In this document: positions 33,525 to 43,973 of the stretch, piece by piece | Position numbering within the stretch: the stretch's first letter is position 1 | Layout: each line of letters begins with the position of its first letter | Assembly: GCF_923079645.1 (NCBI RefSeq) | Contig: NZ_CAKLPY010000002.1 | Coordinates: 930,001 to 994,000, forward strand | Direction of reading: 5' to 3' | Origin: Emticicia aquatica | GTDB taxonomy: Bacteria; Bacteroidota; Bacteroidia; Cytophagales; Spirosomataceae | DNA: 64,000 bases | Notes under the pieces: generated by a model | Told to the model about the DNA's origin: nothing | Database searches by the model: none | What the model saw: the letters and a program-made list of their open reading frames with translations, nothing else | Program-made: the position numbers and the translations under genes

Positions 33525-35429
33525 CTATTTTTTTTGTAAAATTCCTAATTCGCTAAATACAACTTCCTCGTTTTCTATCATTTTACGGATAACTTCTTTA
33601 ACAAACTCTTTATTGTTAAAAAACTGATAATCAACTACTTGATTAATTGAAGCAGGAATGATTTCTAAGATTTTTTGACGATATTTTGCATAAATTTCTA
33701 ATGGAACTGGTTCTTCTCGTTTTTTTTGTTTCAAACAATTATCACAAATTCCACAGTTAATATTTGTATATTCATTAAAATATTCTTGAAGAAATTGTTG
33801 TCGGCATCGGCGATTTTCCTCCACAAACTGTACGACTGAAGCCACTTTTTCTAAGTCTCGTTTTTTTCTACGTTTCATTTCTTCAACATTGATAGTCAAA
33901 TAATTAACATCTTGTCGAGCCGTTAGAAAGGTTAATTGTGGAATATTTTTTTGTTTTTGATACGTAACAATGCCCACTTGTTGAAGAAAATCGAGCATTT
34001 TTTCAATTTCAGAAGCACTTCCGAAAAAGTATTTGCCAATGTTACTTTCCGAAATCGCTACATAACTTGTAAATAAATCTCCGCCATAAATACGCAGTAA
34101 AGTTTTTATGAACTTATCATAGCTTGGTGTTTTTATCTGAAAATTATACAATTCGTGGTTATCAACCTTGAAAATCAATTTTGAGGGACTGTAATAAGCA
34201 TCACTGAGTTGTATCAAGCCTTCATCTTCAAGTTTTTTTAGTTCATTGTGCGTCTCGTGAGCCGAAAGTCCGAAAGTGCCGATAAAGTCCTGAAAATCAA
34301 AATCATAGCTTTCAAAGTTTTCTCCACCAACCGCTAATTTGTAGTAATTTGCCAAAGCTTGATAAACTCGTTTGAGATTTTCGATTGGCGGATATTTTTG
34401 TTCGGTTTGTTTAAAAACGTCTACCAAATCGCCTTTAAAATAAAGTAATACAGCATAAGCTTTTTTCCCATCACGACCTGCACGACCTGATTCTTGGTAA
34501 TAGGCTTCGAGATTTTCGGGCAGGTCAAGGTGTATCACTACTCGAACGTCAGGCTTGTCGATTCCCATTCCAAAGGCATTCGTGGCCACTATTGTTCTAA
34601 CCTGATTTTTCAGCCAAGCATCTTGTTTCTTAAATCGTTCTTGATTGCTAAGACCAGCATGATAAAAATCAGCACTAACTTTACTTCGATTGAGCCAATC
34701 AGAAATTTCTTTCGTTCGGCGTCGGCTTCGCACATAAACAATCGCAGAACCTTGTACTTTTTGCAGGATTTCAAAAAGTTTTCGTTCTTTACTTTCTTCA
34801 CAAAAAACCGAATATGAAATATTAGGTCGAGCAAAACTTTGTTGAAAAACCTGTGTTTTTTTTAGTTCAAGTTTGCTAATAATATCCTGTTGAGCTTCAT
34901 TAGTGGCAGTTGCCGTAAGGGCAATAATCGGAGCATTTGGTATAAATTTTCTGAACTCAGGAATTTTCAAATATGGTGGACGAAAATCATATCCCCATTG
35001 TGAAATACAATGAGCTTCGTCAACCACGAGTAAACAAACCTTCATTAATTTGGTACGAACCTGCATGATTTCGGTAAGCAACCTTTCAGGCGAAACGTAA
35101 AGGAACTTAAAATCGCCATAAATGAAATTATCTAATGTATAATCTATTTCGTTGCGGTGCATTCCTGAGTAAATAGCTGCGGCCTTAATTCCTCGACGTT
35201 TTAGCTGCTCCACTTGGTCTTTCATCAAAGCAACCAAAGGTGTTATTACGATACAAACCCCTTCCATTGCCATGGCTGGTACTTGAAAACAAATTGATTT
35301 TCCTCCACCTGTGGGCATCAATGCGAGCGTATCTTTTCCTGCCAATACCGAAGCGATGATCTCTTCTTGTAATGGCCGAAATGAGTCATATTGCCAAAAT
35401 TCTTGTAATATTTCTAAAGGGGCTTGCAT
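33525..35429 (-). CDS. recQ: ATP-dependent DNA helicase RecQ
   Basis: A 3'-5' superfamily-2 helicase that unwinds recombination and repair intermediates. Walker A is MPTGGGKS (38-45), the DEAH box is at 137-140 (VVDEAHCISQWG), then TATATNEAQ, VRSRRRTKEI, FGMGIDKPDVRVV and QESGRAGRDG. The RecQ zinc site is CRQQFLQEYF-x8-CGICDNC, C-x16-C-x2-C-x2-C. The 90 residues after it show no clear HRDC domain; the tail ends in a short basic helix, so this is a RecQ without a standard HRDC. A TATCTTTG -7 lies 30 bp upstream. Confidence 0.94.
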   Translation of the reverse strand: MQAPLEILQEFWQYDSFRPLQEEIIASVLAGKDTLALMPTGGGKSICFQVPAMAMEGVCIVITPLVALMKDQVEQLKRRGIKAAAIYSGMHRNEIDYTLDNFIYGDFKFLYVSPERLLTEIMQVRTKLMKVCLLVVDEAHCISQWGYDFRPPYLKIPEFRKFIPNAPIIALTATATNEAQQDIISKLELKKTQVFQQSFARPNISYSVFCEESKERKLFEILQKVQGSAIVYVRSRRRTKEISDWLNRSKVSADFYHAGLSNQERFKKQDAWLKNQVRTIVATNAFGMGIDKPDVRVVIHLDLPENLEAYYQESGRAGRDGKKAYAVLLYFKGDLVDVFKQTEQKYPPIENLKRVYQALANYYKLAVGGENFESYDFDFQDFIGTFGLSAHETHNELKKLEDEGLIQLSDAYYSPSKLIFKVDNHELYNFQIKTPSYDKFIKTLLRIYGGDLFTSYVAISESNIGKYFFGSASEIEKMLDFLQQVGIVTYQKQKNIPQLTFLTARQDVNYLTINVEEMKRRKKRDLEKVASVVQFVEENRRCRQQFLQEYFNEYTNINCGICDNCLKQKKREEPVPLEIYAKYRQKILEIIPASINQVVDYQFFNNKEFVKEVIRKMIENEEVVFSELGILQKK

Positions 35430-35458
35430 CTTTAATCGTAGAATCTTCGTCTTTCATA

Positions 35459-35466
35459 CAAAGATA
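35459..35466 (-). promoter_or_regulatory. Probable -7 element of recQ
   Basis: TATCTTTG on the minus strand, 30 bp before the recQ ATG. The -33 match is poor (CTG rather than TTG at the 19-bp spacing). Confidence 0.45.
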
Positions 35467-35686
35467 GATGGGCAAATTTTTGAAACAGACAAATATTGCA
35501 ATTTTGTTTAGTTCATTGATAGACAAAATTGTTCTTTTAATCTTTATTTATTAAGATTCGTTCAACAAAAGTATAAGTTTTTTCGTTAGTTTTGATACCT
35601 TGTGAAATATTTGGAAAGCAACCCTATTACAACAATTTACGTATATTTTTAAGACCCTGACAAACAGGCGATTAACTCTAAAAATT

Positions 35687-38368
35687 ATGAGAAAAATTTA
35701 CCTTTCTGGCTTACTATTTTTGATGGTGATGTCAGTTTTTGCTCAAAAATTGGCTAAACCACGCCACGAACAACTCGCTCAATCGAACCCCGATAAAATT
35801 GAGTTTATGAAGGGCAAAATGATTGTTTGTCCAGGGGTTTTTGAAGATGCCAATACTTATGTACCAATGGCAAAAGAGGTTGAAGAAGCATTGAAAGGGC
35901 AAAAAGCTCGTGGAACTGCCGCTAAAACGACTTTTATTGTTACCTATAATGGATTTTCTCCTGCTGCCCAAAAATCATTTCAAGCAGCCGTTGATATATG
36001 GGCAAATCTCATCAGCTCGCCAGTTCCGATTCGTATTACAGCCACTTGGCGGACAATTGAAGGTGGCTCAAATGGTGGGACAATTTTGGGACAAGCTTCT
36101 CCTGCTGATTTCACAAGAAATTTTCCTGGACAACAAAGGGCATCTACTTGGTACCCAATTGCTTTAGCTGAAAAAATTGCGGGACAAGAACTTAACTCTA
36201 TCAATGAACCAGATATTACTGCCGAATTTAACAGTTCAGCTCCTTGGTATTTGGGCGTTGCGGCTCCTCCTTCTAATCAATTTGACTTTACATCGGTTGT
36301 TCTACACGAACTCTGCCACGGTCTAGGATTTACCTCTTCGATGCGGGTTAGTGGAAATAATGGGGTTTGGGGATATGGTACAGGCTCTCCTTTTATATAT
36401 GACCATTTTTTAGAAAATGGTTCTACGCAACAGCTCCTTAATACGACAAGTTTTCCTAATTCTTCAAATGCTCTTCGCCAAGAATTGTTAAGTGATAATT
36501 TGTTTTTCAATAGTCCAACAGCTATTAAAAGTGGAGAAAAACCACGAATTTATGCTCCAATAACGTATGAGCAAGGCTCTAGTATTTCACACGTTAATGA
36601 TGCTTCTTATCCATCAGGAAATATTAATTCATTAATGACTGCAGGAGCGAGTCTTCGTGAAGTAATCAGAGACCCAGGACCGCTTGTAAAAGGAATGTTT
36701 GCTGATATGGGTTGGAAAGGGACTTCAATGGTACATTCGAGAGTTAAAAATATTGAAAATCAAGTCAGTAAAGTAACCATTAAAGCAACTATTACAAGCG
36801 ATACCACACTCGTTACAGGAAGTGCAAAATTGTATTATACAGAAAATGATACAATAACTAATGCAAAAGCGATTGAACTCAAAAGAATTGGTACAACCGA
36901 CGAATATTCGGTTGATGTTCCAATCACAAAATCGCCTTCTGTTATCCGTTATTATTTAGTAGTTGAAGACAATTATAAACGAAAAAATACAGTACCTGCT
37001 GAAGCCCCAACAAAGGGTTATTACGGATTTAGTGTTGGCAATGAAGATGTATCTTCTCCATTTGTAACAACTAATCCACCTACGGTTATTTCATCCAGTT
37101 CAACTCCCGATGTATTTGCCAATATTGAAGATAACTTTGAACATGGCATCGATACCGCTTATGTTGAATACAAAATAAATGGCATTGAACAAAAACCATT
37201 TGGTTTAAAAAGATACAATGTAGCAACTGACGACAAAGCTTATTCACAAGGACGAAATGACATATTTGCATTTTTAGCTAAAAGTCCATTTGGTAGTTTG
37301 AAACTCAACGATAGAGTACTTTATCGAATCGTAGCTATTGATAAATCGAAAAATAAAAACAAAACCGTTCTCCCGGCATATTTCAATACGCCAGGAACAA
37401 ATGTTACTGCAACTCCAGATTATTTTGAATTTGTAGTGAGTGATTTGAAAACACAAAACCCAATCAAGGTTTATTCTAATATGTTTGATGCAACTACCGA
37501 TGATTTTGCTACAATTGGTGGCTGGGGAGTAGCACAACCAACAGGTTTCACAAATGGGGCATTGCATTCTGCACATCCTTACAAAAATGGTGGAAATGAA
37601 GATTTGCAATCTAATACAATTGCATTGCTTAGATACCCTGTCGAATTAAAACAAGAATTAGATTCTGCTACAATTACATTCGATGAAGTTGCATTAGTTG
37701 AACCAGGTGCTGATGGTTCTGTGTACGGAGATGTCGACTTTTATGATTATGTGGTTGTTGAAGGCTCTTATGATGGTGGTGCAAGTTGGGTTTCTTTTGA
37801 AGATGGTTATGATGCAAGTGCTGATGCTAGTTGGACAAAAGCATTTAATAGTAGTGGCGTAGAAGGAAGTTTCATCGGTGCCGATGGAAAAAGCTATCAA
37901 TCTTCTGATTCAAAGGGAACAGCAACATCTGCACTTTTCAAGAGAAGAACCATAAAAATGCTAGCTAGTGGCGATTTTGTTGGTGGAGACATTATTCTAA
38001 TTCGTTTTAGATTATTTGCTGATGAATTAACTTACGGTTGGGGTTGGGTTATTGATAATCTTCAAGTTCAGGTACCGCCACCACCACCAATTTTGGCAAC
38101 CGAACAAGTAGCCGAAAAAGCAATGACGCTTTCGCCGAATCCTAGTCCTGATGAGATACAAATAACCACGAGTTTGGCAAAACCTGGCCGTGTTAAAATG
38201 GAAGTAATTAGCTCTAAAGGTGTAAAAATGATGGATAGAGAATATCTCACCGATATCAATACTTTTAACCAAAAAATAGACCTAAGTGATTTCACAACAG
38301 GTTCTTATATCGTAAGATTATATACAGATACAGGTATCATCGTAAAGCGGTTTGTAGTCAATAAATAG
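35687..38368 (+). CDS. Type IX secreted zinc metalloprotease
   Basis: An 893-residue secreted protease. The signal peptide ends VFAQ (residue 20). The active-site motif HELCHGLGF is at 207-215, with zinc ligands H207 and H211 and catalytic E208. A later H302 in SSISHVNDA, followed by the Met-turn-like SLMTAG (M317), gives the third ligand and Met-turn spacing seen in leishmanolysin-type proteases; this assignment is mine. Middle domains are beta-rich (about 360-780). The final about 85 residues (LSPNPSPDEIQITTSL, VKMEVISSKGVKMMDREY, GSYIVRLYTDTGIIVKRFVV) are a type A sorting domain for the type IX secretion system. It is probably released or attached to the surface. Confidence 0.87.
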   Translation: MRKIYLSGLLFLMVMSVFAQKLAKPRHEQLAQSNPDKIEFMKGKMIVCPGVFEDANTYVPMAKEVEEALKGQKARGTAAKTTFIVTYNGFSPAAQKSFQAAVDIWANLISSPVPIRITATWRTIEGGSNGGTILGQASPADFTRNFPGQQRASTWYPIALAEKIAGQELNSINEPDITAEFNSSAPWYLGVAAPPSNQFDFTSVVLHELCHGLGFTSSMRVSGNNGVWGYGTGSPFIYDHFLENGSTQQLLNTTSFPNSSNALRQELLSDNLFFNSPTAIKSGEKPRIYAPITYEQGSSISHVNDASYPSGNINSLMTAGASLREVIRDPGPLVKGMFADMGWKGTSMVHSRVKNIENQVSKVTIKATITSDTTLVTGSAKLYYTENDTITNAKAIELKRIGTTDEYSVDVPITKSPSVIRYYLVVEDNYKRKNTVPAEAPTKGYYGFSVGNEDVSSPFVTTNPPTVISSSSTPDVFANIEDNFEHGIDTAYVEYKINGIEQKPFGLKRYNVATDDKAYSQGRNDIFAFLAKSPFGSLKLNDRVLYRIVAIDKSKNKNKTVLPAYFNTPGTNVTATPDYFEFVVSDLKTQNPIKVYSNMFDATTDDFATIGGWGVAQPTGFTNGALHSAHPYKNGGNEDLQSNTIALLRYPVELKQELDSATITFDEVALVEPGADGSVYGDVDFYDYVVVEGSYDGGASWVSFEDGYDASADASWTKAFNSSGVEGSFIGADGKSYQSSDSKGTATSALFKRRTIKMLASGDFVGGDIILIRFRLFADELTYGWGWVIDNLQVQVPPPPPILATEQVAEKAMTLSPNPSPDEIQITTSLAKPGRVKMEVISSKGVKMMDREYLTDINTFNQKIDLSDFTTGSYIVRLYTDTGIIVKRFVVNK

Positions 38369-38396
38369 TAGTTTTTAACTCAAAACTTTTATTTGG

Positions 38397-38437
38397 AAAG
38401 CGTCTTTTTTCTAACCGAAAAAGGACGCTTTTTAATT
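38397..38437 (+). terminator. Terminator after the metalloprotease gene
   Basis: Stem AAAGCGTC-TTTTTTC with GAAAAAG-GACGCTTT (38397 to 38432) separated by TAACC, then a T-run. It lies 28 bp after the protease stop. Confidence 0.8.
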
Positions 38438-38483
38438 TGTATAAATTTATGTAGATTCGTGTCCTATAAATCAAAGATAAAAT

Positions 38484-39788
38484 ATGCGTAAATTCTTAGT
38501 AGTAGTTCTGTTTGCTTTTTTGGGTATTTCTTGTAAAACAACTCAAAACATAGCTAGCCGCTCACCTTATGCCAAAATGATTGATTCTTCAAGTGTTTTT
38601 TCTCAAAGCATAACTGGCATGGCTTTATATGATTTGGGTGAACAAAAAATGATTTTTGAACGAAATGCTAATCGATATTTTACTCCAGCTTCTAATACTA
38701 AATTATTTACTTTTTATGCTAGTATTAAAACACTCGGTGACTCAATTCCTGCTTTAAGATACGAAATAAAAAGTGACTCTTTGATTTTTTGGGGAACTGG
38801 CGACCCTACTCTTTTTCACCCAGATTTAAAGAACACAAAAACTTTTGAGTTTTTGAAAACATACAAAAACAGCAAATATTTTTATTTTTCTGATGGAAAC
38901 TTTACCAATGAATACTTCGGTGAAGGCTGGTCTTGGGATGATTACAATGATTATTATTCGCCCGAATTATCTCCATTGCCAATGTACGGAAATATAGTAA
39001 GAATAAAAGTCGACAATGGCCAACTAAAACCACAACCTAGTATTTTCACAAACAGTTTTTATAAAAAAGAAAAAGGTAGTTATATCAAACGAACTGTGGC
39101 CGACAACCAATTTTTATTCCCACAATCACTTTTACAAAAACCTGATTATCAACAAGATATTCCATATAAAACATCAACCGCATTAACGCAACAATTGCTT
39201 ATTGATACACTTCGCAAAAATGTAAGTTTACTAAATATACCCGTTTCAGCCAATGCAAAAACGATTTATAGTATGGCTTCCGAAGATGTTTATCGTGTAA
39301 TGATGCAGGAAAGTGATAATATGCTTGCAGAACAGTTATTGCTACTTTGTGGAGCAACCTTAAAAGATTCTATTAATTCATCTTTTGCCATTAAATCTAT
39401 TATCCAAAACCACCTGCAAGATTTACCAGATGCTCCCAAATGGGTTGATGGTTCGGGGCTATCACGATATAATTTGTTTACGCCTCGCTCAATCATTAAG
39501 CTACTCGAAAAAATACACGCTTCAATACCCGAAGAAAAACTTTTTTCGATTTTAGCAACAGGCGGAAAATCTGGAACGATAAAGAATTTGTACAAAACAG
39601 AAGAAAAGCCATTTATTTTTGCTAAATCTGGCTCTTTAGGTGGAGTTTATAACCTTAGTGGATACATCATTACAAAAAAAGGCAAAACGTTATTATTTAG
39701 TCTGATGAATAATAACTTCACAAAACCCACCTCGCAAATACGTAGAGAAGTCGAAAAAATACTTTTACAGGTACGAGAAAGGGAGTAA
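38484..39788 (+). CDS. dacB: PBP4-type D-alanyl-D-alanine carboxypeptidase/endopeptidase
   Basis: A low-molecular-weight penicillin-binding protein (S13) that trims or cuts peptidoglycan cross-links. The three motifs are SNTK (S70-x-x-K73, in TPASNTKLF), SDN (in MQESDNMLAEQL) and KSGS (in IFAKSGSLGGVYNLSG). Unlike most PBP4 it seems to be a lipoprotein: the signal peptide MRKFLVVVLFAFLG ends in lipobox GISC. The chain is 434 residues; domain II and III inserts typical of PBP4 are present but shorter. Its own unit. Confidence 0.9.
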   Translation: MRKFLVVVLFAFLGISCKTTQNIASRSPYAKMIDSSSVFSQSITGMALYDLGEQKMIFERNANRYFTPASNTKLFTFYASIKTLGDSIPALRYEIKSDSLIFWGTGDPTLFHPDLKNTKTFEFLKTYKNSKYFYFSDGNFTNEYFGEGWSWDDYNDYYSPELSPLPMYGNIVRIKVDNGQLKPQPSIFTNSFYKKEKGSYIKRTVADNQFLFPQSLLQKPDYQQDIPYKTSTALTQQLLIDTLRKNVSLLNIPVSANAKTIYSMASEDVYRVMMQESDNMLAEQLLLLCGATLKDSINSSFAIKSIIQNHLQDLPDAPKWVDGSGLSRYNLFTPRSIIKLLEKIHASIPEEKLFSILATGGKSGTIKNLYKTEEKPFIFAKSGSLGGVYNLSGYIITKKGKTLLFSLMNNNFTKPTSQIRREVEKILLQVRERE

Positions 39789-39805
39789 ATAATTACTCCC
39801 TTTTG

Positions 39806-40795
39806 TTATTTTTTCTTTGAATTAAGAGCTTCGTTTCTTAATGAACTAGCCGTATGGTATTCTCCCGTATGACTCCAACCTGGAGGCATAAATATGTACG
39901 CTAGTTTGTTTTTAATACCTGGAGCTGCAACAACATCTTTCCACAAATCAATTAGTTCACCAAAATAGACATCTGTAAAACTATTTGAATCCATTTCTCT
40001 TGTAATGCCAAAATCAATCGGTTCTTCCACGTCTTCTTTTTGATATGTTCTAAATATAATATCCCAAATATTTATAATAGAACAGAAATTCGTATCCATA
40101 TACAAGTGATTACGGCCATGATGTACTCGATGGTGTGAAGGCGTCAGAATAAATTTTTCTAAAAACCCAAGTCTTCCATTTTTCATCGAACTTTCGCTTA
40201 TATGTACAAATGCCCCCCAAATACTATCAATAATCATGATTGCAAAAAACATGATTGGTTGAAGACCAAGTAGCATACAAAAAGTTGCTGCAAAAATTTC
40301 AGTATAGATATTTTCTATAAAAAAAGTAGTGAGCGTAATTGAAGAATTTAAGTCTTCGGAAGAATGATGAACCGAGTGAAAACACCACAAAAACCGAATT
40401 TTATGAGTCAAATAATGACGAATATAGTTATTTAGTTCATAAACAAGATACCCATAAATGAACCAATACCAAGTTAGCGTTGTCTGAATAATTGCATATT
40501 TTTGAAAAATACCAATACAAATTAGTAAGACAGAAACGCCAATAAGTCGACTTAAAATACGATTTACTACAATTATTAAAAATGGAACTTTATAACTTTC
40601 TTTTCTAAAACGATTGACAGCCAATAACCATAAAACTTCAAAAATGATAATAATTGGTGCTAAAGGTGAAAGAATAGCTAATAATCCATCAATTGTTAAA
40701 AATGCTCTGTAATTGCCTGATTGTAGTACGTCTAATAATCCGCCAACTCTAAAAAAAATAACTAATTCATTAAAAATATCTCTAAAAAAAGGCAT
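39806..40795 (-). CDS. Sterol desaturase / fatty acid hydroxylase family membrane enzyme
   Basis: A 329-residue di-iron integral membrane oxygenase. Histidine boxes are HYLTH (127-131), HSVHH (140-144) and HHRVHH (221-226, in SHHRVHHGRN), followed by NIWDIIF. Hydrophobic segments are spread through the first 110 and around 175-195. The family hydroxylates or desaturates fatty acids, sterols or carotenoid-like lipids. The sequence gives no hint of substrate, but bacterial members near cell-envelope genes often modify hydroxy fatty acids or carotenoids. The gene ends a few bases from the convergent dacB. Confidence 0.87.
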   Translation of the reverse strand: MPFFRDIFNELVIFFRVGGLLDVLQSGNYRAFLTIDGLLAILSPLAPIIIIFEVLWLLAVNRFRKESYKVPFLIIVVNRILSRLIGVSVLLICIGIFQKYAIIQTTLTWYWFIYGYLVYELNNYIRHYLTHKIRFLWCFHSVHHSSEDLNSSITLTTFFIENIYTEIFAATFCMLLGLQPIMFFAIMIIDSIWGAFVHISESSMKNGRLGFLEKFILTPSHHRVHHGRNHLYMDTNFCSIINIWDIIFRTYQKEDVEEPIDFGITREMDSNSFTDVYFGELIDLWKDVVAAPGIKNKLAYIFMPPGWSHTGEYHTASSLRNEALNSKKK

Positions 40796-40999
40796 GTAGG
40801 TAATTTTTTAAGTGGTTTTGTTACTTCAATACTCCTTTGAAGTAGTAAATTATTGATTATATCATTAATCAATTTATCTTTTTAATAGTGTTCTGGTTAG
40901 AACTTGACATAAATATGCTATCATATTTAAGACTTTTTTTAATATCAAAAGGTTGCAATACTCGACATTAAATTTCTTTAATATTAAAAAAGTAGCAAT

Positions 41000-43843
41000 T
41001 TATTTCAATTCGTGGTTCAAAAAGAAACCAGTATAACTGCCTTTTACCTTGGCAACTTGCTCAGGTGTACCTTCGGCAACAATGCTTCCTCCTTTATTTC
41101 CTCCCTCTGGACCAATATCAATGACGTGGTCAGAAACTTTAATAACATCAAGATTATGCTCAATAATTAAAACAGTATTACCCTTATTGGCTAACTTTTG
41201 TAATACTTCAAGAAGTTTTTGAATATCCTTAAAATGCAAGCCAGTTGTAGGCTCATCAAGAATATATATTGTTTTTCCTGTATCTTTTTTAGATAGTTCT
41301 TCGGCTAATTTAACTCTTTGTGCTTCTCCACCCGAAAGCGTAGTTGCATGTTGGCCAAGCGTAATATAACCTAAACCAACCTCGTTTAAAATCTGTACTT
41401 TCCGATTGATTTTTGGAATACTTTCAAAAAACTCTACTGCCTGCTCAACAGTCATATCAAGAATATCTGCAATAGATTTTCCTTTGTACCGAACCTCCAA
41501 CGTTTCACGATTAAAGCGTTTGCCTTTGCACGTTTCGCAAGCAACGTGTACATCTGGAAGGAATTCCATTTCTATTTTCTTCATTCCAGCACCTTCACAA
41601 TCTTCACAACGCCCGCCTTTTACGTTAAACGAAAAACGGCCTGGTTTGTAACCTCTAATTTTTGCTTCAGGAAGTTCGGCAAAAAGTGTCCTTATTTCTG
41701 AAAACATTCCTGTATAAGTTGCAGGATTACTTCTTGGCGTTCTTCCAATTGGGCTTTGGTCAACTTCAATAACTTTATCCAAAAACTCTAGCCCTTCTAT
41801 TGATTTATGGGCTAACGGTTCTCTTTTTGAATGATAAAAATATTTATTTAATACTGGAAATAGCGTTTCGTGAATCAACGATGACTTCCCACTTCCACTC
41901 ACTCCTGTGATACAAATCATTTTTCCCAAAGGCAATTTCAACGTAACATTTTTTAAGTTATGCCCCGTTGCTCCCTTGATTATCAAGTAATTTCCATTGC
42001 CTTTTCTTCGCTCTTTTGGAATTTCAATATTTGCTCTTCCACTCAAATAATCAGATGTAATACTGTTATTTTTCAGAAATTCTGTTGGAGTGCCGTGTCC
42101 CACAATACTTCCACCATGTCGGCCTGCTCCAGGGCCAATATCTAAAATATAATCCGATTCAAGCATCATATCTTTGTCATGCTCAACAACCAAAACCGTA
42201 TTACCTAAATCTCGCAAATCTTTTAATGCTTGAATCAACTTTACATTATCTCTTTGATGTAAACCAATACTTGGTTCATCCATGATGTATAAAACACCGA
42301 CCAATTGCGTACCGATTTGAGTAGCTAAGCGAATACGTTGAGATTCTCCCCCAGAAAGCGTTCGCAACGGACGATTCAATGTTAGATAATCCAAGCCAAT
42401 TCCCATCAAAAAGCCAATTCGTTTACGTATTTCTTTCAATATCTCTTTAGCAATCAGATTCTGGCGGTCGGTCAAACAATTTTCTAAATCACTAAACCAT
42501 TCTGCAATTTCCCGAATATCCATTTCCGCTAATTCGGCAATATTCCGTTCAGCTATTTTAAAATTTAACGACTCTTTTTTTAGCCTAAAACCTTCGCAAT
42601 CTGGACAAGTTTTAATAACTAAATAATCTCGTACCCAATCCTGAATTTTGTCATTATCGGAATCTTGTTGACGTTTCAAAAAAGTAATAACACCTTCAAA
42701 AGTTGTATTCCATTCTGTTCCAGGATATTTTTTTGATGGAACAGGTAGCGGTGTGTCACTTCCATAAAGAATCGTTTTTAAGGCTTCTTCAGGGATTTTA
42801 TCAATTGGCGTTGAAATATTTGACTTATAAGCCTTCAAGATTACATCAATTTGCTTGAAAATCCATAAATCACGAAATTCGCCTAATGGTGCAATTCCTC
42901 CACGACTGATGCTCAATGTTTTATCAGGAATGATTGATTCTTCAGTAATTTCCTCTACTGTTCCAAGTCCATTACAAGTAGGGCAAGCTCCATAAGGAGA
43001 ATTGAACGAAAAACTATTGGGTGAAGGGTCTTCGTAGGAAATCCCCGATTCGGGGTCAGTCAGGTTTTGCGAAAAATATTGCGTATTATTTGTCGTATCT
43101 AAAAGCATCATTGAGCCTTTTCCTTGCTTTAGAGCCGTTCCAACCGATTGACTCAGGCGATAACGGTCTGCAATTTTCGGAATAACTCTGTCGATAACAA
43201 TTTCAATATCGTGAATTTTGTAACGGTCGAGTTGCATTTTTGGATTAATTTCCAAAACCTCGCCATCAACTCGCACTTTATTATAACCAAGTTTTGCAAT
43301 CTGCACGAAAAGTTCACGATAATGTCCTTTACGTCCTTTGACGACTGGAGCAAGTAAGGTAACTTTCTGATTTTCAAATTGTTGTAGAATTTGGTCAATA
43401 ATTTGGTCTTGTGTTTGCTTAACCATTTTATTGCCAGTAATATAACTAAAGGCTTCGCCAGCACGAGCAAAAAATAGACGCAAAAAATCGTAGATTTCGG
43501 TGGTAGTTCCAACGGTTGAGCGAGGATTTTTAGACGTAGTTTTCTGTTCTATTGATATTACGGGCGAAAGTCCATTGATTTTATCAACATCCGGACGCTC
43601 CATATTACCAATAAAACTACGGGCATAGGCTGAAAAGCTTTCCATGTAGCGACGTTGGCCTTCGGCATAAATTGTATCGAATGCTAAAGAAGATTTCCCA
43701 CTACCTGAAATTCCAGTAATTACAACCAATTTATTTCTTGGAATAATTACATCAATATTCTTGAGGTTGTGTTCTCTTGCCCCTAATACTTCAATTTGTT
43801 CGTAACCCGTTAGGTCAACATCATTCAATTTTTTATTGCTCAC
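41000..43843 (-). CDS. uvrA: Excinuclease ABC subunit A
   Basis: DNA damage-recognition subunit of nucleotide excision repair. It holds two ABC ATPase modules, with Walker A loops GISGSGKSSLAFDT and GVSGSGKSSLIHET, signatures LSGGESQRIRLATQIG and LSGGEAQRVKLAEELS, and zinc fingers at CPTCNGLG / CPDCEGF and at CEDCEGAG...CETCKG. At 947 residues it matches normal UvrA. It stands alone, with a TATCTTTG -7 element 22 bp upstream, and no uvrB or LexA box is visible here. Confidence 0.97.
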   Translation of the reverse strand: MSNKKLNDVDLTGYEQIEVLGAREHNLKNIDVIIPRNKLVVITGISGSGKSSLAFDTIYAEGQRRYMESFSAYARSFIGNMERPDVDKINGLSPVISIEQKTTSKNPRSTVGTTTEIYDFLRLFFARAGEAFSYITGNKMVKQTQDQIIDQILQQFENQKVTLLAPVVKGRKGHYRELFVQIAKLGYNKVRVDGEVLEINPKMQLDRYKIHDIEIVIDRVIPKIADRYRLSQSVGTALKQGKGSMMLLDTTNNTQYFSQNLTDPESGISYEDPSPNSFSFNSPYGACPTCNGLGTVEEITEESIIPDKTLSISRGGIAPLGEFRDLWIFKQIDVILKAYKSNISTPIDKIPEEALKTILYGSDTPLPVPSKKYPGTEWNTTFEGVITFLKRQQDSDNDKIQDWVRDYLVIKTCPDCEGFRLKKESLNFKIAERNIAELAEMDIREIAEWFSDLENCLTDRQNLIAKEILKEIRKRIGFLMGIGLDYLTLNRPLRTLSGGESQRIRLATQIGTQLVGVLYIMDEPSIGLHQRDNVKLIQALKDLRDLGNTVLVVEHDKDMMLESDYILDIGPGAGRHGGSIVGHGTPTEFLKNNSITSDYLSGRANIEIPKERRKGNGNYLIIKGATGHNLKNVTLKLPLGKMICITGVSGSGKSSLIHETLFPVLNKYFYHSKREPLAHKSIEGLEFLDKVIEVDQSPIGRTPRSNPATYTGMFSEIRTLFAELPEAKIRGYKPGRFSFNVKGGRCEDCEGAGMKKIEMEFLPDVHVACETCKGKRFNRETLEVRYKGKSIADILDMTVEQAVEFFESIPKINRKVQILNEVGLGYITLGQHATTLSGGEAQRVKLAEELSKKDTGKTIYILDEPTTGLHFKDIQKLLEVLQKLANKGNTVLIIEHNLDVIKVSDHVIDIGPEGGNKGGSIVAEGTPEQVAKVKGSYTGFFLNHELK

Positions 43844-43864
43844 TATTTACGCCGTTTTTTTATA

Positions 43865-43872
43865 CAAAGATA
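43865..43872 (-). promoter_or_regulatory. Probable -7 element of uvrA
   Basis: TATCTTTG on the minus strand, 22 bp before the uvrA start codon. It fits TAnnTTTG; no clear TTG is present at the usual spacing. Confidence 0.45.
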
Positions 43873-43905
43873 ACGAAAAAAGCGTGTTGGTGGTTCAGAA
43901 AAATT

Positions 43906-43944
43906 AAAAGCCGTAGCCTGTGAAAACACAATGCTACGGCTTTT
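43906..43944 (-). terminator. Intrinsic terminator after dxs
   Basis: A 12-bp perfect stem AAAAGCCGTAGC / GCTACGGCTTTT (43906-43917, 43933-43944) with a 15-nt loop. Followed on the minus strand by TTTTAATTT. It separates dxs from uvrA. Confidence 0.83.
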
Positions 43945-43973
43945 AAACTTATTAGATACGATACTATAAAAAT

